NCBI GenBank assembly: GCA_015039315.1
Contig: WIDE01000120.1
Coordinates: 32,330-96,329, forward strand
Source of the DNA: Clavulina sp. PMI_390
Taxonomy: Eukaryota > Basidiomycota > Agaricomycetes > Cantharellales > Hydnaceae
Length of the DNA stretch: 64,000 nucleotides
Direction of reading: 5' to 3'
A model generated the notes under the pieces. It saw only the letters and a program-made list of their open reading frames with translations. It was not told the origin of the DNA and searched no databases. The position numbers and the translations under genes are program-made. Below are positions 53,378-64,000 of this stretch, piece by piece (position 1 is the first letter of the stretch; each line of letters opens with the position of its first letter).

Positions 53378-55556
53378 TCATTGGCTGAGCAACAGCTTCG
53401 CCAGCTCAGCAGGGACTTGAGGCACCTTGCTCCATCTTGCGGCCAGATCACCGCCTTCCAGACCGGCGGGCAGCTCAAGAGCAAACACTCCAGTCACAAG
53501 CCAAATCTCGCCCTGTGTTTGTGTGTATGTCGAACGCAGCGTTGGCATTGCCGATCTCGGGAAGATGATATTCGAGTTAGCGTCAAGGATAACGGCTTCT
53601 CCAACACGAGGGTCCGACTGAAGAGAAGAAGGAGTGAGGTCCTTGACAGCTGAGATCCCAACGCTCGACCTCACGACTACAGAGCCGTTTCCTGCGATCT
53701 TGCCCTCCATGCTGAAGTCATCTGCCGTTGCTGGAGCAGCGTGCGAGAGCAAGGCTGAGAGGTTGTTCTCGTCGTAGTTGTCGAGGATTCTCCCATCGCT
53801 GCGCTGGCCATGGATGCTGAACCCAGCATCGGATATCAGGACCTTCTTTCTGCCTGATTTTATCCTATGGACGCGGAGATGCCAATCGGGCGTATCGGGA
53901 TGCGGAGGAACGAGCCATGTCTCAACCTCTGTATCCTTCCATGGCTTCCACAGTGCGCGTAGCCAAGACACTCCACTGCCATCCTTCGCCCTCTCGAGAT
54001 GGGCCCACTCGACTTCGCGGCGAACAACCCAGCGCTCACCCTCCACTTGTCCATCGTCGCAGTCGCTAAGTGCAATCGTGGAATCCGGGCAGTGCTGGTC
54101 GAGGAGATAGCTTCCGGTAGGCATGGCGTACCCAAATGCAGAGCTGTAAGCAAGCTTTCCGTACTTCTCTGCCCCGTGACGCAGAGGATAGTGGCAGGCC
54201 TGACCAGAAGACAATAGGAAAGTGTGGAAGGGGCTGACGTGAGAGATAATGTGACCTGGGTGGTCAAGTGTAGCAGTGAGACCAATGGATGGAGAGGGAG
54301 ATAGGGCGTTGAAAGGGAGCGGTTTCTCTTCTGAGCTCCAGAAGGGGTGGCTTTGGGGAAGAGCGAGCGGGATGAAAGCCTTGAATGCCCAATATGGAGA
54401 TCCCGGAGAGTTGTAATTCTCAGTGGCATACGTACTGGGATACGTATACCCAATGGTCAAGAGGCCTGCCGAGTCGAGTATGGCATGCTGAGTAGTCCAG
54501 TATCGAACGTTGCGCAGAAGGAGACCCTTGATGACTCCCCAATCGTTGAGAGGAGCAGGGGGAAGGACATCTGCGAACGCCAATGCTCCCCAGAATGCGG
54601 CCACTGTGTTATAACAAGTTAGATTTTATGAATACAGTTCATGCTGAGAGTCAGCACTCACTAGCGCATCGATAAGTCATGCTTCGTCCGAATGGAATAG
54701 CTCGACCTTGCGTATCGAAATAATACGCAAAGTCAAGTGCATATTTGCGCGCACGATCCCGATATTCTTCGCATCTTACGGGATCTTCTTTGTCCGCGAG
54801 CTTGGAGTAAATGAGTTGCGCTACTTGAATAGCAAATGATCCAGAATAATAGTCAAGCTGGCGAACACCTTCAGGGCCATCCCGCGACCAGCCATCGCCA
54901 AGATAGAACGTATCAAGATGGTCGAGATCGGCTTTGAGCTGTGTTTGTGAGAAAGGTTGGCCAACCTTCTGCAGCCCAAGGTTAGCAAATACCTTTGGAA
55001 GGAATCGGCGCCGTGAGTGGAATATAATGGAAGCTACACTGGCAAGACTCACTCGGAACCACAGCCAATTTGTGTCAGGCATCTCCTTGTCGTTGATCGC
55101 GCCCATCCATTGGGCAATATTAGCACGATCCTCGTCAGAGGCGAGCTTATCCCAAAAAGCTTCCTTTGTGGTGGCCAAGAGGAAACCCATTGGGCTCATT
55201 TCGACCATTCGCTGATCTTTGCCTCTCGTCCAGCCCCAAAACTCAGGTGATGATGGGTTTGTGCCATTAGAGAAACCCTTCAAATATCTTTCGGTCCCTG
55301 AATATGCACCACCGCCCGCAAGCAGAGCCGCTAAACCCCATAGAGGGCGGGCAAAACCTTCGATCTGCGCAGCGATGTCATCGTAATGGGTGGCGGTATG
55401 CCCAATCTTCACGAGCGCCCCGCCAGGGGACGTAGCAGGCCCAAGAGGATCGAGTAAAGATATAAGGGCAGCTTCGACATCTGCGCGAGTCTTGAGTGGG
55501 TTTGAGAAGAACGGGTGAAGTGGACGGTAATCTTCAGACGTCGTTGACAGCGGCAT
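53378..55556 (-). CDS. DUF2264 domain protein
   Basis: A large protein (about 690 residues) in three or so exons. The start [20 protein letters not shown] and the body match the DUF2264 family seen in fungi and bacteria: [92 protein letters not shown], then [17 protein letters not shown] with [18 protein letters not shown]. The tryptophan-rich helical N-terminal half looks like an alpha/alpha barrel, and the C-terminal half is beta-rich. Such architecture occurs in glycoside-active enzymes, but no function is established, so I do not assign one. No signal peptide is seen. Confidence 0.85.
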
Positions 55557-56024
55557 GATTGCCTGTGGATCGAGAGATGAAACAGAGTTGTTGGGAGGAT
55601 TTCAAGGCGAATAGTCAAAGGTTATGCCTCTGGATGGTAGAAGGCTCCCTTTGGAGGTAGATATATATACACACTACCCCCAAGGGGACATCCGGCTGGG
55701 CGGCCCGGCCAGGCTTCCAGTGACCCGTCCAGTGTCCCCAAAAAAGGTTTTCCCTCCATCTTTTGAGGTCAGCCGAGGGGCTTGTTTGTGGCCAAATCTC
55801 CCTGCCTGTCGCATGTAGTGTCGTCGGTTATAATGTCCAATCAACAAATCGGGTTATGGCCCTGGTCCTCTTATGAAGCTGGAGGTCATGTCGGAGAATC
55901 CGACGCCGCCCAAACTCGATAACAACATTGACAAACTGTCAGTGTCAACATTCGCGACCCTCCACAACCCTCCACTTGCTCGCCTTGGTTTGACCGGAGT
56001 CCATATCAAGCCACTATCTCTGGA
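55557..56024. other. Divergent intergenic, DUF2264 / ABC transporter
   Basis: A 468-base region. A TATA-like stretch serves the DUF2264 side. On the other side the first exon of the ABC transporter is uncertain, so part of this region could belong to its leader. Confidence 0.55.
55661..55669 (-). promoter_or_regulatory. TATA box of DUF2264 gene
   Basis: An alternating TATATATAT stretch about 105 bases upstream of the ATG at 55556 on the minus strand. Confidence 0.55.
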
Positions 56025-62003
<5,979 letters not shown>

Positions 62004-64000
62004 ATAATAGGAAAAGATATGAAAGGTGCTGTTCGTATACCAAATTTACACTGATCAAATCTGGATCCACTCGTTTGCCCGTCCGCTTTTTCAAACTGTG
62101 TTTCTCGTGACATTAGCCTTGCGTGATAGCCTGCCCGTTTTGTGCACCTGTTCTCAGATGCATCCCTGTCGGTCAGTTGATAGGCGCGCGCGAGACTCGA
62201 TTTAAGGTTGTGACGCATTCATCGCTCTTCCCTCGTCCCACCATCACCCCCTGCTGCGTGCCAGTCAGCTTCGGCCCTGTGTGCGCGCTCGAGTGCGCTG
62301 ATGGTTACACTTCTGCTGTGTGCGTGTAGATCGACACGTGGACGCTGGCCAGTAGAAACTTGCCCACCTACTATCACCGCCGCCTGAGGCTCTCCGCAGA
62401 TGAGTCTCGCCGCCGCTTTTGGAGCCTGTGCACGCTCCGGGTGGTTTTAAATCCAGAACTGGCCGAAAGGTCGTTCATTGGTGCCTCCCCGCACGCCTAC
62501 GGTGTATCCGAGTGTGCGCAATCGCCTTTGGTGCCTCATGTGAGGTCACCTAGGCATTCGGAACTTCTCCGCCGTGTTCAATGGCGCTCCTAGCTCAGAC
62601 TAACATGTGCTTCTTGCCGCGACAAGATTCTACGACGCGTCTTGGAGCTCGGGGGTGCTGAATGCTTGCTGGGAAGATCTTGCGGCCCATTTTCTCGACA
62701 GATCGGGATTATGAGCTGCGAAAGACTGCAGATATGTCCGCCATATTAATGGCTGAAGACGTACTTGACAGGCACAAGACTCCCCTTCAAGGGCCACCCC
62801 ACCTCACTTCAAGGTACTCTCTCGCTTTTCAGCGGGGTGTGCTCTTAACCTTCATCTGCTGGCTGCATTGAATTGCGCCGCCGAGTTGGCCTTCATATTT
62901 GACTAGTTTATTCTGCGCCCAGCTACGTTCAGTTGAAATTGTACATCAACGTGCTCTTGTAAATCCATAATGAATGACGATATGTTCAACGCTCTGTGTG
63001 GGCGGATGCTATTCCATCGATGCAGATCATGTGACTCGAGGGGTAAATTCGGTTGTTTTCCTCGTCCCACCATCCCATTCCGTGGCGTCGGGCAAAGTTC
63101 AGGCCCTTGACGCAGCGTTGGCGGTCACAGTACTGCGCTGTACGTGCGCAAGCACGTGGACAACGGCCCGGTAGACCTTGCCCACCTACTGAGTTCCATG
63201 GCCATAAACATCACTAGAGTCACCGCAGACGACTCACCTACAAAACTCGGTTTTTGTGCGTTCTGAGTGGACTTCTGACTCGCTAGCGACTATTCGGTCA
63301 AAGGACCAGTTGGATCTGCTGCTTTGCGGCAACCGTATCATTGCGATACATACACGAGACCAGCCACGAAAATGGCCATCGCAGGTCTTTCGCTCGTCTT
63401 GATGTGTGTTTCCGATCTCTGCTCGGATCCTACCATCGATATTTGAGTGTCGGCCGGCGCGGGCATGTCGTCGCTGCGTTCCTTCCTGAAACCCAGGTGG
63501 GCGTTTGTGTCTTGCCTGCACTGTCCGTTTCCTTCATGGGCCCCCCACAATAAGCACTTAATCGCTCTATGTGAGGCATGCTCCAAACCTTCGTCTGCTG
63601 GTCGCTTCTATTTGCACCGTGGAGTTGGCCTTCATATTCCGAATTGACTTGTATCTACATTTGGCACGCACGCCATTGACTATTCATCGTTTGTTGCCGG
63701 ATCGGAGTACATATTAGGACGATAAGCATGACTGAAGCACGATGCAATTCCTCAACGATTTAGAGTACAACTGGACAAGGCCTCTCTCACAATCAGGATT
63801 GCCCGCATTGCGTCATTGTGGCCTGGCATACTGATTTTGTGCTCATACGGCGAAGCGCGCGCTTTGTAGACGCGCGCGTTAGGTCTTTTTATATGTCTCA
63901 GCGCGACGTTTGAGATCTCCTTCGTCCCACCATCACTCTCCGCTGCGCCTAACAAAGCTCCTGTTTGTGGACGCGGATGCGAGCGCGCTGATGGTGACAG
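62004..64000. other. Gene-free region with degenerate repeats
   Basis: Nearly 2 kb with no supported gene. Open frames are short, overlap on both strands and match no family. The GC-rich sequence contains repeated blocks described in the repeat entry. Confidence 0.7.
62165..64000 (+). repeat. Degenerate direct repeat family, about three units
   Basis: The block CTCGTCCCACCATC occurs at about 62230 and 63060, with TTCGTCCCACCATC at about 63918, each time with related flanks such as GCGCTGATGGT and CACGTGGAC..GGCC.GTAGA followed by CTTGCCCACCTACT. A second shared block, GAGTTGGCCTTCATATT, ends the first two units at about 62885 and 63620, each preceded by CTTC(A/G)TCTGCTGG. Spacing is about 750-850 bases. 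The copies are far from identical, and the third is cut by the window edge. This looks like decayed mobile-element or subterminal repeat sequence, class unknown. Confidence 0.6.

Noticed and set aside
62123..63955. Short open frames in the last 2 kb as possible genes
   Set aside because: All are under about 100 codons, lie on both strands over repeated sequence, and show no domain or splice pattern.

Overview
The window is nuclear DNA of a filamentous basidiomycete, most likely an Agaricomycete. The evidence is dense protein-coding genes on both strands cut by many 50-70 nt GT-AG introns, pyrimidine-rich promoters, and gene families read directly from spliced translations. Assignment to a Rhizoctonia/Ceratobasidiaceae-like lineage is only a guess. 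There is no operon structure, CRISPR array or recognisable tRNA or rRNA gene.

Layout. 0-11 kb: 3' part of sterol C24-methyltransferase (ERG6), a ubiquitin-like protein, an OPT-family transporter, peroxisomal malate synthase (ends SKL) and very-long-chain 3-ketoacyl-CoA reductase. 11-23 kb: the peroxisomal AAA ATPase PEX1, splicing factor PRP17/CDC40, an R1R2R3-MYB protein carrying C-terminal C2H2 fingers, a small zinc-binding protein, and TIM10. 23-34 kb: UTP4-like WD40 protein, a PP2C phosphatase, a membrane-anchored pepsin-type protease, and two tandem wax-synthase-domain proteins separated by a broken fragment of a second protease copy. 34-46 kb: RAD52, a small multi-pass membrane protein, a G3BP-like NTF2/RRM protein, a Fus3/Kss1-type MAP kinase with an internal exon duplication, and two unrecognised genes. 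46-56 kb: a VAMP7-type R-SNARE, SEC61-beta, triosephosphate isomerase ending in SKL, profilin, a UBR7-like ubiquitin ligase and a DUF2264 protein. 56-62 kb: a full-length ABCC transporter. 62-64 kb: no supported gene, but a degenerate non-coding repeat present about three times.

The genes are mostly housekeeping and do not form one pathway. Shared themes are peroxisomes (malate synthase, PEX1 and the SKL-ended triosephosphate isomerase), membrane traffic (SNARE, SEC61-beta) and lipids (ERG6, ketoacyl reductase, wax synthases). The most interesting signals are the peroxisomal targeting signal on triosephosphate isomerase, the duplicated activation-loop exons and 4-nt microexon in the MAP kinase, the MYB/zinc-finger/cysteine-cluster fusion, start codons isolated by introns in two neighbouring genes, and the protease/wax-synthase segmental duplication with its relic. 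Exon boundaries were worked out by eye from splice sites and protein family expectations. Start and stop positions are more secure than every internal junction.
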